Source: Planktotalea frisia (lineage in GTDB: Bacteria; Pseudomonadota; Alphaproteobacteria; Rhodobacterales; Rhodobacteraceae). Taken from it: a stretch of DNA of 64,000 nucleotides. The stretch lies in contig NZ_MLCB01000186.1 of assembly GCF_001890925.1 (NCBI RefSeq), positions 1 through 64,000 of the forward strand, written 5' to 3'. The translations under genes and the position numbers were made by a program. The notes beneath the pieces were generated by a model. That model was not told where the DNA came from. It saw nothing but the letters and a program-made list of their open reading frames with translations, and ran no database searches. Below, piece by piece: positions 41,516-50,116 of this stretch (positions are counted from its first letter, which is position 1; the number at the start of each line of letters is the position of its first letter).

Positions 41516-42871
41516 ATGGAAAATATCGACCCCTTTTTGCGACATGGCCTCTTTGATGCGAAAGTGCCGCGTTATACGAGCTATCCTCCCGCGAACCACT
41601 TTCAGAATGATGTCGGCCATAGACGTCAATCCGAGTGGCTTTCTTGCGTAGAAAGTGACGAATCGGTTTCGATCTATGTGCATATCCCATTTTGTAAGCG
41701 CCTGTGCTGGTTTTGCGCCTGTCGCACGCAGGGGACACAAACGATGCGCACGGTGGACGCTTATGTCCAAACTTTGTTGAAAGAGATATCGGCGGTTCGG
41801 GCCACGTTGCCCAAGACAATAACAATGGGCCGCCTCCACCTTGGTGGTGGCACACCGACAATTTTGTCGCCGAAAACCATGAAGCGCCTGTTAAGTGCGA
41901 TATTTGATGCCTTTGATCCTAGTAACGACTTTGAGTTTTCGGTCGAAATTGACCCTACCGAAGCCTCAGAGCCACTTTTGCAAACATTGATCGACTTTGG
42001 CATGAACCGTGCGAGCATTGGCGTTCAAGACTTCGCACCAGAAGTTCAGGCGGCCATCGGACGGCTTCAGTCTTTGGAAGAAACCACAGCCGTGCTTGAT
42101 TTTTTGCGCTCCGCTGGACTACAGGCGATAAACCTCGATTTGCTATACGGCCTACCGTTTCAAACGGAAGAGAGTTTTCGCCAAACGCTCGCGCATGTCA
42201 TCGACATGAACCCTGATCGTCTCGCGATTTATGGATACGCGCATGTGCCTTGGATGTCGAAGCGTCAAGTTTTGATAAAGGCAGAAACATTGCCCGATAC
42301 GAAGCAGCGTTTCGAACTCGCCAACATCGCGCATGACACGATGCGAGACGCAGGTTTTGCCGCGATTGGTATCGATCATTTCGCCAAGCCGACTGACAGT
42401 CTGTATAAATCGAACAAAGCTGGTGAGCTAAGGCGTAATTTCCAAGGCTATACCGATGATCAAAGCGAGACTTTGATCGGTTTCGGTGCCTCTGCCATTT
42501 CGCGCTTCAGAGGCGGTTATCAGCAAAACGCTGTCGCAACTTCCGCTTATCAAGACCGGGTTTCAATCGAAGGTTTCGCAGCTCACAAAGGCTATGAGAT
42601 GAGCGATACAGACACGCTCATCTCAGCAATGATCGAAGAGTTGATGTGCCGCTTTCATTTCCCCACGCGTGAGCTGCAAACACGCTTTCCCGAGCATGCA
42701 CACCTCATTCGCCAAACCTCCATCGCGCTGATGTCGCGCTACACAGATGTGTTCAATATCAACAGCACTGGTTTGGAAATGCGCCCCGAAACATACGCAC
42801 TCGTACGGATTGTTGCGCACTATATCGATGCGTTCAACAGCTCTGAAGTCGCGCATGCAGCAGCGATCTAG
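41516..42871 (+). CDS. hemN: Oxygen-independent coproporphyrinogen III oxidase (radical SAM)
   Basis: HemN/HemZ makes protoporphyrinogen without O2, needed for haem supply under microaerobic conditions. The 451-residue protein has the radical SAM motif C60-xxx-C64-xx-C67 followed by C69, in IPFCKRLCWFCACR. It has HLGGGTPT near 105 for SAM binding and the substrate-side segment YGLPFQTEESF near 215. The ATG is close to the FNR box. Its C-terminal HemN domain (residues 360-440) is present. Confidence 0.95.
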   Translation: MENIDPFLRHGLFDAKVPRYTSYPPANHFQNDVGHRRQSEWLSCVESDESVSIYVHIPFCKRLCWFCACRTQGTQTMRTVDAYVQTLLKEISAVRATLPKTITMGRLHLGGGTPTILSPKTMKRLLSAIFDAFDPSNDFEFSVEIDPTEASEPLLQTLIDFGMNRASIGVQDFAPEVQAAIGRLQSLEETTAVLDFLRSAGLQAINLDLLYGLPFQTEESFRQTLAHVIDMNPDRLAIYGYAHVPWMSKRQVLIKAETLPDTKQRFELANIAHDTMRDAGFAAIGIDHFAKPTDSLYKSNKAGELRRNFQGYTDDQSETLIGFGASAISRFRGGYQQNAVATSAYQDRVSIEGFAAHKGYEMSDTDTLISAMIEELMCRFHFPTRELQTRFPEHAHLIRQTSIALMSRYTDVFNINSTGLEMRPETYALVRIVAHYIDAFNSSEVAHAAAI

Positions 42872-42893
42872 ACAGGCTTGAACAGCCTCAAAA

Positions 42894-42922
42894 TACCGCC
42901 CACCATTATGGGGCGAGCGGTA
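42894..42922. terminator. Possible hairpin between convergent hemN and denD
   Basis: TACCGC (42894-42899) and GCGGTA (42917-42922) are exact complements with a GCCC/GGGC inner pair. It is in the 111-base gap between two converging genes, so it could stop transcription from both sides, but no T tract is present on either strand. A small AGGCT-AGCCT stem sits at 42874-42888. Confidence 0.35.
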
Positions 42923-42982
42923 TCTCGAGGAATGCTTGCAGGCTCAGCTTGATCAAGGATCCAATCGGCGGCTGGCGATGCT

Positions 42983-43948
42983 TTAGCGTTCCAAATCTTC
43001 GTCAATGTAGACCGCAATGATCTCGTCGAAGTTCGCTTCTGACGTAAAGCCAAGCTCAATCGCGCGTTGCGGGTCAAAATCGCGTGGCCACTCGCCGACC
43101 ATGGCCATAATCGCTTCGTCAGGAACATGCTTGATCAAATCGACCGCTCTTTGCCCTGCCGCTCGACGCAAAGCTTCGATCTGCTCTTCCACCGTGCAAC
43201 TATATCCCGGCAAATTCAGCGCGCGTCGCCCGTCGAGCAGGTCAGTATCAAGCATCGCCGCGTGGGTTATAAACCCTGCTGCAGAACGTGGGCTCGCGTG
43301 CCAGTGACGCACCGTGTCTTGCACGGGCAAAATTGCTTCGACCCCATTTAACGGCTCACGAATAATTCCCGAGAAAAATGAAGACGCTGCTTTGTTCGCT
43401 TCGCCCGGTCGCACGCAGATTGTGGGCAAGCGTAGCGAAACCCCGTCCACAGATCCTTTGCGCGAGAAGTCAGAGAGCATCAATTCACATGCTGCCTTTT
43501 GCGCGCCGTAGCTTGTTTGCGGGGCGGATAGGAATTCATCGCCGATCTTGTCTGGATAAGGCCCGCCAAACACCGCGATAGACGAGGTGAAAACGACGCG
43601 CGGGCGATAGGTGCCGCCGCTCGCGTCGTGCTGATCCTTAAGCGCATTGAGCAAATACCACATGGACATCATATTGACGTCCCAGCCCAGCTCGAACTCT
43701 TGCTCGGCCTGTCCTGACACGATGGACGCGAGTTGGAAAATGTAATCAGGCTTGCTGGCCACGAGCTTTGTCGCCGTAGCCGGATCAGCGATATTACCAG
43801 TGATCGAAGTCAAACCAAGATTGCCACTCGGAAACGCGCGATCAAAGAGTGTGATGTCAGCCGCACCAAACGTGTTTTCGTGAACGATTTTTTGCGCCAT
43901 TTTCTGGCCAATCATCCCACCGCCACCAAGGATCAAAATCTTCTGCAT
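42983..43948 (-). CDS. denD: NAD-dependent epimerase/dehydratase family, DenD (D-erythronate dehydrogenase)-like
   Basis: The 321-residue extended SDR has the NAD site ILILGGGGMIGQKMAQ and the catalytic Y147/K151 in TSYGAQKAACE. The segments FQLASIVSGQAE and LRLPTICVRPG are close to those of DenD, which oxidises D-erythronate to 2-oxo-D-tetronate-type products. An OtnI-like isomerase lies 4 kb away. The otnK and otnC partners are not in the window. It is divergent from the SDR gene across a 200-base region containing inverted repeats. Confidence 0.85.
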   Translation of the reverse strand: MQKILILGGGGMIGQKMAQKIVHENTFGAADITLFDRAFPSGNLGLTSITGNIADPATATKLVASKPDYIFQLASIVSGQAEQEFELGWDVNMMSMWYLLNALKDQHDASGGTYRPRVVFTSSIAVFGGPYPDKIGDEFLSAPQTSYGAQKAACELMLSDFSRKGSVDGVSLRLPTICVRPGEANKAASSFFSGIIREPLNGVEAILPVQDTVRHWHASPRSAAGFITHAAMLDTDLLDGRRALNLPGYSCTVEEQIEALRRAAGQRAVDLIKHVPDEAIMAMVGEWPRDFDPQRAIELGFTSEANFDEIIAVYIDEDLER

Positions 43949-44061
43949 GCTGTGATCACCCTAACTTTGCGAGCACGATAGAGAGCGGATCGCGCCAAAG
44001 CAACGCTGTCAAAAATTTGCAAAGCGTCATTTTTCAGACTCTTCCGTAAAACACCAAATTC

Positions 44062-44123
44062 TGACCTCGGAAGCGATGGTCAAATCAAATCCTCTGGCCT
44101 ACGCTCTGTTCCAAATGCATTTG
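44062..44123. promoter_or_regulatory. Two inverted repeats in the denD/SDR divergent region
   Basis: TGACC-N11-GGTCA occupies 44062-44082. CAAATGCATTTG at 44112-44123 is a perfect 12-base palindrome, 26 bases before the SDR start, and is itself inside a larger repeat TTCCAAA ... TTTTGGAA (44110-44139). The latter has the size of a LacI, GntR or IclR operator. No regulator gene is adjacent; an unlinked one would have to bind. Confidence 0.45.
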
Positions 44124-44148
44124 AGACCGTTTTGGAAAAAGGACCACT

Positions 44149-44898
44149 ATGGGAAACAGGCTTTCGGGAAAACGCGCGCTCGTGACAGCGGCGGCTCAAG
44201 GGATTGGGCGCGCGAGTGCGCTCGCCATGGCGCGCGAGGGCGCGCAGGTCTTTGCCACAGATGTAAATATGGATGCGCTGGCAACGCTCGAAGACGCGAA
44301 TATCGACGTCTTCGAGTTGAATGCGATGGACGCACAGAGCGTAAATGCGGGCGTTGCACGCGCAAATCCTGACATATTGTTCAATTGCGCAGGCTTCGTT
44401 CACAGCGGTTCCATCCTTGACGCGGAAGAGGACGAATTCGAGTTTGCGATGGACCTTAACGTACGCTCCATGATGCGCACAATAAAAGCCGCCTTGCCCG
44501 CCATGTTAGAGCGCGGCACAGGATCAATCATAAATATGTCCTCTGCCGCAGGTTCCGTTATTGGCGCACCCAATCGCTTTATCTACGGTACGAGTAAAGC
44601 CGCTGTTGTGGGCCTGACGAAATCTGTCGCCGCAGACTATGTCGCACAGGGCATTCGGTGTAACTGCATCTGCCCCGGCACCGTCGAAAGCCCAAGCTGG
44701 CACGACCGTGTCACCGCCCTTGGTGAACAACTTGGCAGTCGTGACGAAGCACTCGCGCAGTTTGTCGCCCGCCAACCCATGGGGCGTGTGGCGAGCGCCG
44801 AAGAAATCGCAGCGCTGGTGGTGTATCTTGCCAGTGACGAGAGCGCCTTCACCACAGGCCATCCGCATGTCATCGACGGCGGTTGGTCCGGCCAATAG
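44149..44898 (+). CDS. SDR oxidoreductase (2-keto-3-deoxy-L-fuconate dehydrogenase-like)
   Basis: The 249-residue classical SDR has the NAD site LVTAAAQGIG (11-20), NCAG (79-82), S132 region and the catalytic Y146-G-T-S-K150. The motif TAAAQGIGRA and the ending HPHVIDGGW are typical of 2-keto-3-deoxy-L-fuconate or L-rhamnonate dehydrogenases. The next gene is an FAH-family hydrolase that would act on the product, which supports this assignment. Substrate identity between fucose, rhamnose and other sugar acids is not resolved. Confidence 0.85.
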   Translation: MGNRLSGKRALVTAAAQGIGRASALAMAREGAQVFATDVNMDALATLEDANIDVFELNAMDAQSVNAGVARANPDILFNCAGFVHSGSILDAEEDEFEFAMDLNVRSMMRTIKAALPAMLERGTGSIINMSSAAGSVIGAPNRFIYGTSKAAVVGLTKSVAADYVAQGIRCNCICPGTVESPSWHDRVTALGEQLGSRDEALAQFVARQPMGRVASAEEIAALVVYLASDESAFTTGHPHVIDGGWSGQ

Positions 44899-44935
44899 TG
44901 CCATTTCGCTGAATACTTAAGAGTTAGGATCTAAT

Positions 44936-45784
44936 ATGAAACTTCTACGTTATGGCGCGCTTGGCGCTGAAAAACCCGGGCTTTTGGATAACGCAGGCCT
45001 GCTACGCGATCTCTCTGGACATGTGGATGACATCACGGGTGACACGCTTGATGATGTAACGCTCGCCAAGTTACGCGCGCTCGATCCAGCCGATTTACCA
45101 ATTGTTGAGGGCGAACAGCGCATCGGTGCCTGCGTCGGCAATATTGGCAAGTTTTTGTGCATTGGCCTGAACTACTCTGACCATGCGGCAGAAACAGGCG
45201 CGGCCATTCCCAAGCATCCAATTTTGTTTTTCAAAGCGAACTCTGCAATCGTTGGCCCTTACGATGATGTTGTCATGCCTCGCGGATCAACACACACAGA
45301 TTGGGAGGTCGAACTCGGCGTCGTTATCGGCAAAGAAGCGAAATACGTGAGCAAGGAAGACGCGCTCGATTATGTCGCTGGCTATTGCATCGTCAACGAT
45401 GTCTCCGAGCGACATTTTCAAAACAACCTGACGGGTCAATGGACCAAAGGCAAATCCTGCGACACCTTCGGGCCAACAGGTCCATGGCTGGTGACCCGCG
45501 ATGAAGTGGGTGACCCTCAGAACCTCAATATGACTTGCGACGTCAACGGCAAGCGCATGCAGACTGGCACGACATCGACGATGATCTTCACAGTGGCAGA
45601 AATCATTGAACACCTGAGCCAGCTCTTTACCCTTCATCCGGGTGATGTGATCACGACGGGCACACCGCCCGGTGTCGGCATGGGCATCAAGCCGGAACCA
45701 ATCTACCTGAAGAAAGGCGATGTGATGGACCTCACCATCGAAGGTTTGGGGCACCAGCGCCAAAACGTCGATCAAGATGCCTGA
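44936..45784 (+). CDS. FAH-family hydrolase (2,4-diketo-3-deoxy-L-fuconate hydrolase-like)
   Basis: The 282-residue protein has the FAH catalytic domain after an N-terminal extension of about 70 residues. ICIGLNYSDHAAETG near 75 and the metal-binding stretch DWEVELGVVIGKEAKYV near 120 with the Glu-x-Glu pair are present. GDVITTGTPPGVGMG near 240 is conserved. It splits a C-C bond of a diketo acid to give pyruvate and a hydroxyacid. It follows the SDR gene by 37 bases and overlaps the next gene by eight. Confidence 0.88.
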   Translation: MKLLRYGALGAEKPGLLDNAGLLRDLSGHVDDITGDTLDDVTLAKLRALDPADLPIVEGEQRIGACVGNIGKFLCIGLNYSDHAAETGAAIPKHPILFFKANSAIVGPYDDVVMPRGSTHTDWEVELGVVIGKEAKYVSKEDALDYVAGYCIVNDVSERHFQNNLTGQWTKGKSCDTFGPTGPWLVTRDEVGDPQNLNMTCDVNGKRMQTGTTSTMIFTVAEIIEHLSQLFTLHPGDVITTGTPPGVGMGIKPEPIYLKKGDVMDLTIEGLGHQRQNVDQDA

Positions 45785-46700
45785 TCTGTTGCAAATTGGG
45801 GGTCTAACAGAAGTGATGAAAGCGCGGCTGGAATCCGCGTTTACGATCCGCCAGCTCGACGCATTTGAACCTGAAAAAATAACCCATGTGATGACCAACG
45901 GTCATGACGGGATTGATCCAGAACTCATGGCGTCGCTCACCAATCTCAAGCTGATCAGTAGCAATGGCGTTGGCTATGACGCGATTGATGCTGACACCGC
46001 TGCACGCCGTGGAATTTACGTCACACATACACCAAACGTACTGAACGCAGAAGTCGCGACCACTGCTGTCTTACTCATGCTCGCATGCTACCGCGAATTG
46101 CTACGTGACGACGCTTACGTGCGATCAGGCACTTGGGACACTGAGGGTAATCCACCGCTGACCCGCAGCGCGGACAATCAAACTGTTGGCATCTTGGGCT
46201 TGGGTCGCATCGGCCACGAGATTGCAAAAAAGCTTGCCCCTTGGAACGCCAAGATCCTCTATCATTCCCGCACCAAAAAGGACGTGACATACACCTATTA
46301 TGACAATCTGACCGCAATGGCCTTGGATTGTGATGTCTTGATCTGCATCACCCCTGGTGGCCCCTCAACGCATAAGATCGTCAACAAAGAAGTGCTGGAG
46401 GCGCTTGGCCCAAACGGCACCTTGATCAACGTCAGTCGCGGCTCTGTCGTGGATGAGACCGCACTAATAGAAGCGCTGCAAAGTGGGGCTTTGGGCTGGG
46501 CAGGTCTGGATGTGTTTGAGGCGGAACCAAACGTCCCTCAAGCGCTGCGCGATTTATCAAACACAGTTTTGCTACCGCATGTGGGCAGCGCTACGGTGGA
46601 AACACGCGCGGCCATGGGGGCATTGACGGTTGATAACCTCTTGCAGCATTTGAAAGACGCAACTGTGATCAGTCCTGTCCCAGAATGCGCGCATCTGTGA
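45777..46700 (+). CDS. D-isomer-specific 2-hydroxyacid dehydrogenase (glyoxylate/hydroxypyruvate reductase type)
   Basis: The 307-residue enzyme has the NAD-binding GLGRIGHEIA near residue 140, the substrate-binding GVGYDAIDADTAARRG near 63, and the RGSVVDE, DVFEAEP and HVGSAT blocks near 220-265 with the catalytic Arg/Glu/His. It reduces a 2-oxo acid to a D-2-hydroxyacid or the reverse. It overlaps the FAH-family gene by eight bases, so it probably acts on the pyruvate, lactate or hydroxypyruvate produced in the pathway. Confidence 0.92.
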   Translation: MPDLLQIGGLTEVMKARLESAFTIRQLDAFEPEKITHVMTNGHDGIDPELMASLTNLKLISSNGVGYDAIDADTAARRGIYVTHTPNVLNAEVATTAVLLMLACYRELLRDDAYVRSGTWDTEGNPPLTRSADNQTVGILGLGRIGHEIAKKLAPWNAKILYHSRTKKDVTYTYYDNLTAMALDCDVLICITPGGPSTHKIVNKEVLEALGPNGTLINVSRGSVVDETALIEALQSGALGWAGLDVFEAEPNVPQALRDLSNTVLLPHVGSATVETRAAMGALTVDNLLQHLKDATVISPVPECAHL

Positions 46701-46718
46701 TGGCAAAGGCGTGACAGC

Positions 46719-47309
46719 ATGATTGAATTCATCATCGCGGTTATTTTCCTGCTCATCACCCCCGGCCCCGGTGTTTTGACAACTGCGGGGATTGGCGCAG
46801 CGTTCGGCTATCGCGCTGGATTTAGCTTTGTTGGCGGACTGATGCTTGGTGGTTTCATCAATATGATGATTGTCATTTCCGGTGTTGCGGCATTGGTTCT
46901 GGCAGTGCCTTCTTTGCGCACCGTATTGCTTGTCGCATCGGTGGCCTATCTGCTCTACCTCGCGTGGCGCATCGCGAGCGCTGGGGCGAAGGTTGGGTTT
47001 GCACCCGCACAAACGCCGCTCGGGTTCAAAAACGGTCTCATGCTACAATTCATCAACCCCAAAGCTTACGTTGTCAGCACAACGCTCTTTTCGGGATTCA
47101 TTTTCCTGCCAGAAAGCCCCTTTGTTGAAGTCGTACTAAAACTGATTGTGTTCAACTGCATATGGCTGCCTGTTCATTTGGCATGGCTTGCGTTTGGCGC
47201 GAAAATTGGCAGCCTCAATCTTTCGCAAAACCGTCAACGTGCGATAAACATCGGTATGGCACTGGCACTGTTGGTCGTCGTAGGCATCGCCCTTTGGACA
47301 TCGTTTTGA
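46719..47309 (+). CDS. LysE/RhtB-family exporter
   Basis: The 196-residue protein has six hydrophobic segments and the LysE signature TPGPGVLTTAGIGAAFGYRAG near the N-terminus, with the second-half LQFINPKAYV. It exports amino acids or homoserine lactones in other bacteria. Position behind the sugar-acid genes suggests efflux of an acidic by-product, but this is a guess. It is 18 bases after the hydroxyacid dehydrogenase. Confidence 0.9.
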   Translation: MIEFIIAVIFLLITPGPGVLTTAGIGAAFGYRAGFSFVGGLMLGGFINMMIVISGVAALVLAVPSLRTVLLVASVAYLLYLAWRIASAGAKVGFAPAQTPLGFKNGLMLQFINPKAYVVSTTLFSGFIFLPESPFVEVVLKLIVFNCIWLPVHLAWLAFGAKIGSLNLSQNRQRAINIGMALALLVVVGIALWTSF

Positions 47310-47394
47310 AGCTTAAAGTAGCTTTAGCACACGAAACCTCAGCCACATTCATCCTATGAAATCCAACATCACCAATGATCACTCTGTGCGTGGG

Positions 47395-48159
47395 CTAGCC
47401 TAGGGTTGTCATCCAGTTCAAACTTTCACCTGTTAGGCCAAGGGGTTTGTATTCTGCACCCAATGGCCTGTCCCATCCCAGCGCATCGATCTGTTTGAAA
47501 ATGACCTTGTAGTCCACCTCCCCCTGATCCGGCGCACCGCGATCAGGAACAGAGGCGAATTGGATATGACCAATGATCGGCATCAACCTCTCGAGCTGTG
47601 CACCGACTTGGCTCTCCGTCCGACCGACATGATAGCAATCAAACATCAGCCGCAAATTGGGTGCGTTCAATTCGTGGATAATCTGCTCCGCTTGCGCCGT
47701 GTCACGCAAGAAATAGTTGGGCGCATCAAAGCCGTTCAAAGGTTCGATCAAGATCGTGAGATCATGCCCACGCGCCATTTCACAAGCCACTTTTAGGTTA
47801 CGCACAAACGTCTCACGTGCTTCCGCACCGTTTGCGTTCCCAGCCATTACATGGATCGCACCTGCGCCTATAACACCTGCATAGGCTATTGATTGTGATA
47901 TCGCGGCAAGCGCTTCATCCTCGCGACCAACCAACGCGAACACTCCGTACTCGCCAGCCGCGACATCCCCACGGCGAGTGTTCAATGCAAGAACCGGCAA
48001 GCCTGTTTCATCGAGCGCCGCTCTCACATCTTGCGCTGGGGTATCATAAGGCCAGTGAAGTTCTACAGCAGCAAAGCCCGCCGCTTTCGCAGCACGGATA
48101 GCGTCAGACAGAGGCAGCTCTGTCCACAAGAACCCGAGGTTTGCAGAAAAACGGCTCAT
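47395..48159 (-). CDS. Hydroxypyruvate-isomerase-like protein (Hyi/OtnI family)
   Basis: The 254-residue xylose-isomerase-like TIM barrel starting MSRFSANLGFLW has metal- and substrate-site features of Hyi: HVMAGN (about 94), EPLNGFDAPNYFL (about 142), MFDCYHVGRTE (about 174), and EVDYKVIF with GAEYKPLG near the end. OtnI members isomerise 2-oxo-tetronates; Hyi interconverts hydroxypyruvate and tartronate semialdehyde. It is the last gene of a long minus-strand run after livM; the DenD-like gene upstream of it on the map suggests a tetronate role. Confidence 0.85.
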   Translation of the reverse strand: MSRFSANLGFLWTELPLSDAIRAAKAAGFAAVELHWPYDTPAQDVRAALDETGLPVLALNTRRGDVAAGEYGVFALVGREDEALAAISQSIAYAGVIGAGAIHVMAGNANGAEARETFVRNLKVACEMARGHDLTILIEPLNGFDAPNYFLRDTAQAEQIIHELNAPNLRLMFDCYHVGRTESQVGAQLERLMPIIGHIQFASVPDRGAPDQGEVDYKVIFKQIDALGWDRPLGAEYKPLGLTGESLNWMTTLG

Positions 48160-48230
48160 AGATTGCACTCCGTATTTGGACCACGAAAAGCAGGGGTAAG
48201 CACCATCATCACTGAAAAGAAAATGCGCCC

Positions 48231-49256
48231 TTAACGCTTCGCTTGATCATTCAACTTCACCCGATACCGCAGCGGAAAAAGCTGCATGTCATACCGCTCC
48301 ACGATAAAGCCCCACACGCCTTTAGGCGCTTTCAGCATCACCACTATCGCCACGATACCCAGCACGATCAGATAGGTCGTGCCAAGATCTGCCAACGTCT
48401 CGCGCAGGGCAAAGAATATGAGCGTGCCGATGATTGGCCCTTCAATCGTACCAATCCCACCGATCACGACGATGAAGATCACAAAAGCCGTCCAATCATT
48501 GACCGAAAACGCAGCATCCGGTGAGATCCGCAACTTTTGCAAAAAGATCAAAGCGCCAAGCATTGCAGTCAAACCGCTCGCGACCACATAGACCACGAAT
48601 TTGGTACGCCAAATGTCGATGCCGAGCGACCCCGCCGCGAGCTCATTGTCGCGAATTGCCGTTAACGCGAGGCCTCTGCGCGAGCGCAGCAGCAAATAAA
48701 CAACTGTGATTGCGGTCACTGCAGCACCAAGAGCCATCCAATAAGCCAAGCTTTCGCGCCCCGATCTGGAACTCGCAAGCGAGCGCACAATGCCAACAGG
48801 CAGCGACGATCCTGAGCCGCCGCCGAGTGCGGATATTTGTGCGAAGGACAATCGAAACACTTCGGCAATCACCCATGTACCGATCGCAAAATAGGCTCCG
48901 CGCAAACGAAAGATTAGCGTGGCAACTGGGATTGCGATCAAAGCCCCAAGAACCCCTGCCCCTGCAATCGCGTATAAAGGGTGCAAGCCGCCAAAAATCG
49001 TCAGCGCGAACAACATGTAACCGCCGAATCCCACGTAAGCTTGCTGTCCCACAGAAACCAGTCCCGCATAGCCCGCCATCAGGTTCCAAAGGCTCGCAAG
49101 TGCAAGGTAGAGGAAAAGCTCGCCCATGAGCCGCATGTCCGCGCGCCCTGCCCACCAAGGTGCCGCGATCAAGACCATCAAAACCAAAGCCCCAAGAACG
49201 CCAGCAACGCGTGCCGCTTGGGACGTGCGCGAAATACTATGTGTTTGGTTGCTCAT
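48231..49256 (-). CDS. Liv-type ABC transporter permease LivM
   Basis: The 341-residue permease has eight to ten helices and the LivM signature: YLALASLWNLMAGYAGLVSVGQQAYVG (cut here by position about 40-65), LRGAYFAIGTW near 115 and ALTAIRDNELAAGSLGID near 195. It partners with LivH. Its start overlaps the livH stop (ATGA). Substrate is unlikely to be a branched-chain amino acid only; the genes sit with aromatic degradation genes. Confidence 0.92.
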   Translation of the reverse strand: MSNQTHSISRTSQAARVAGVLGALVLMVLIAAPWWAGRADMRLMGELFLYLALASLWNLMAGYAGLVSVGQQAYVGFGGYMLFALTIFGGLHPLYAIAGAGVLGALIAIPVATLIFRLRGAYFAIGTWVIAEVFRLSFAQISALGGGSGSSLPVGIVRSLASSRSGRESLAYWMALGAAVTAITVVYLLLRSRRGLALTAIRDNELAAGSLGIDIWRTKFVVYVVASGLTAMLGALIFLQKLRISPDAAFSVNDWTAFVIFIVVIGGIGTIEGPIIGTLIFFALRETLADLGTTYLIVLGIVAIVVMLKAPKGVWGFIVERYDMQLFPLRYRVKLNDQAKR

Positions 49257-50116
49257 CCGCTCACCCTCGGGAAAAGGCCGTTAGGACGGATCGCCAGCAC
49301 CACCAAAAACGCGATATGCCCCGCGAGCAATTGCCAACCCGGGTCGATCTTCGCACCGACCGTCTGTGCAACCCCCAAGATGACCCCGCCGATCAGCGTG
49401 CCCCAAAGATTGCCTAAACCGCCAATGATCACCGCTTCAAACCCATAGATCAGACGCGCTCCGCCTGCCGTCGGATCAAAACTTGTACGGATGCCGAGCA
49501 AAATCCCCGCAATCGCCGTCACGGCCAGCGCGAGCGCCATGGCAAGGCCAAAGATGTGGCGTTTGTTCAACCCCATCAGTTGCGCGATTTCTTGATTGTC
49601 CGAAACGGCGCGGAAAGAGCGGCCCAAAGGCGTGCGATAAAAGATGAATTGCAACCCAGCGATGACAGCGACCGCAATCGCAAAGGTGAGCAGCGGCAAA
49701 ACACCCAAGGACAGCCCACCAACACTCACACTTGCGGTTTCAAGCACGCCAGCGTTCATCTTTTGTGGATCAGCAGTGTAGCCCTCGAGAAACAGGTTTT
49801 GCAGGATCACGGACAGGCCAAAGGTCACTAAAAGCGGCGGCAAAATATCGTCGCCGAGAGTCTTGTTCAGGATCCCGCGTTGTAACACATAGCCGATCGC
49901 CGCCATCGTCGGGACAACAAAAACCAGCGCCAGCAACGGGTGCAAGCCAGTCGCCATGACAACCGTCAGACCCAAATAGGCGCCCAAGACGATCAGATCA
50001 CCATGGGCAATATTGACCAAGCGCATCACCCCAAAAATCAGCGAAAGCCCTGCGGCGAAGAGCGCGTAGAGCCCTCCGAGCAAGGTGCCTTGGACAATCG
50101 CATTCACCCAATCCAT
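49253..50116 (-). CDS. Liv-type ABC transporter permease LivH
   Basis: The 287-residue permease begins with the conserved QGTLLGGLYALFAAGLSLIFG and has RLVNIAHGDLIVLGAYLG near 32-50 and FRAVSDNQEIAQLMGLN near 165-181. The family's EAA-like region and final helix PNGLFPRV are present. It lies directly after the livF stop with no gap. Confidence 0.93.
   Translation of the reverse strand: MDWVNAIVQGTLLGGLYALFAAGLSLIFGVMRLVNIAHGDLIVLGAYLGLTVVMATGLHPLLALVFVVPTMAAIGYVLQRGILNKTLGDDILPPLLVTFGLSVILQNLFLEGYTADPQKMNAGVLETASVSVGGLSLGVLPLLTFAIAVAVIAGLQFIFYRTPLGRSFRAVSDNQEIAQLMGLNKRHIFGLAMALALAVTAIAGILLGIRTSFDPTAGGARLIYGFEAVIIGGLGNLWGTLIGGVILGVAQTVGAKIDPGWQLLAGHIAFLVVLAIRPNGLFPRVSG

Noticed and set aside
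42874-42888. AGGCT-N5-AGCCT stem right after hemN
   Set aside because: Five base pairs with no T run are too weak for a terminator call by themselves.
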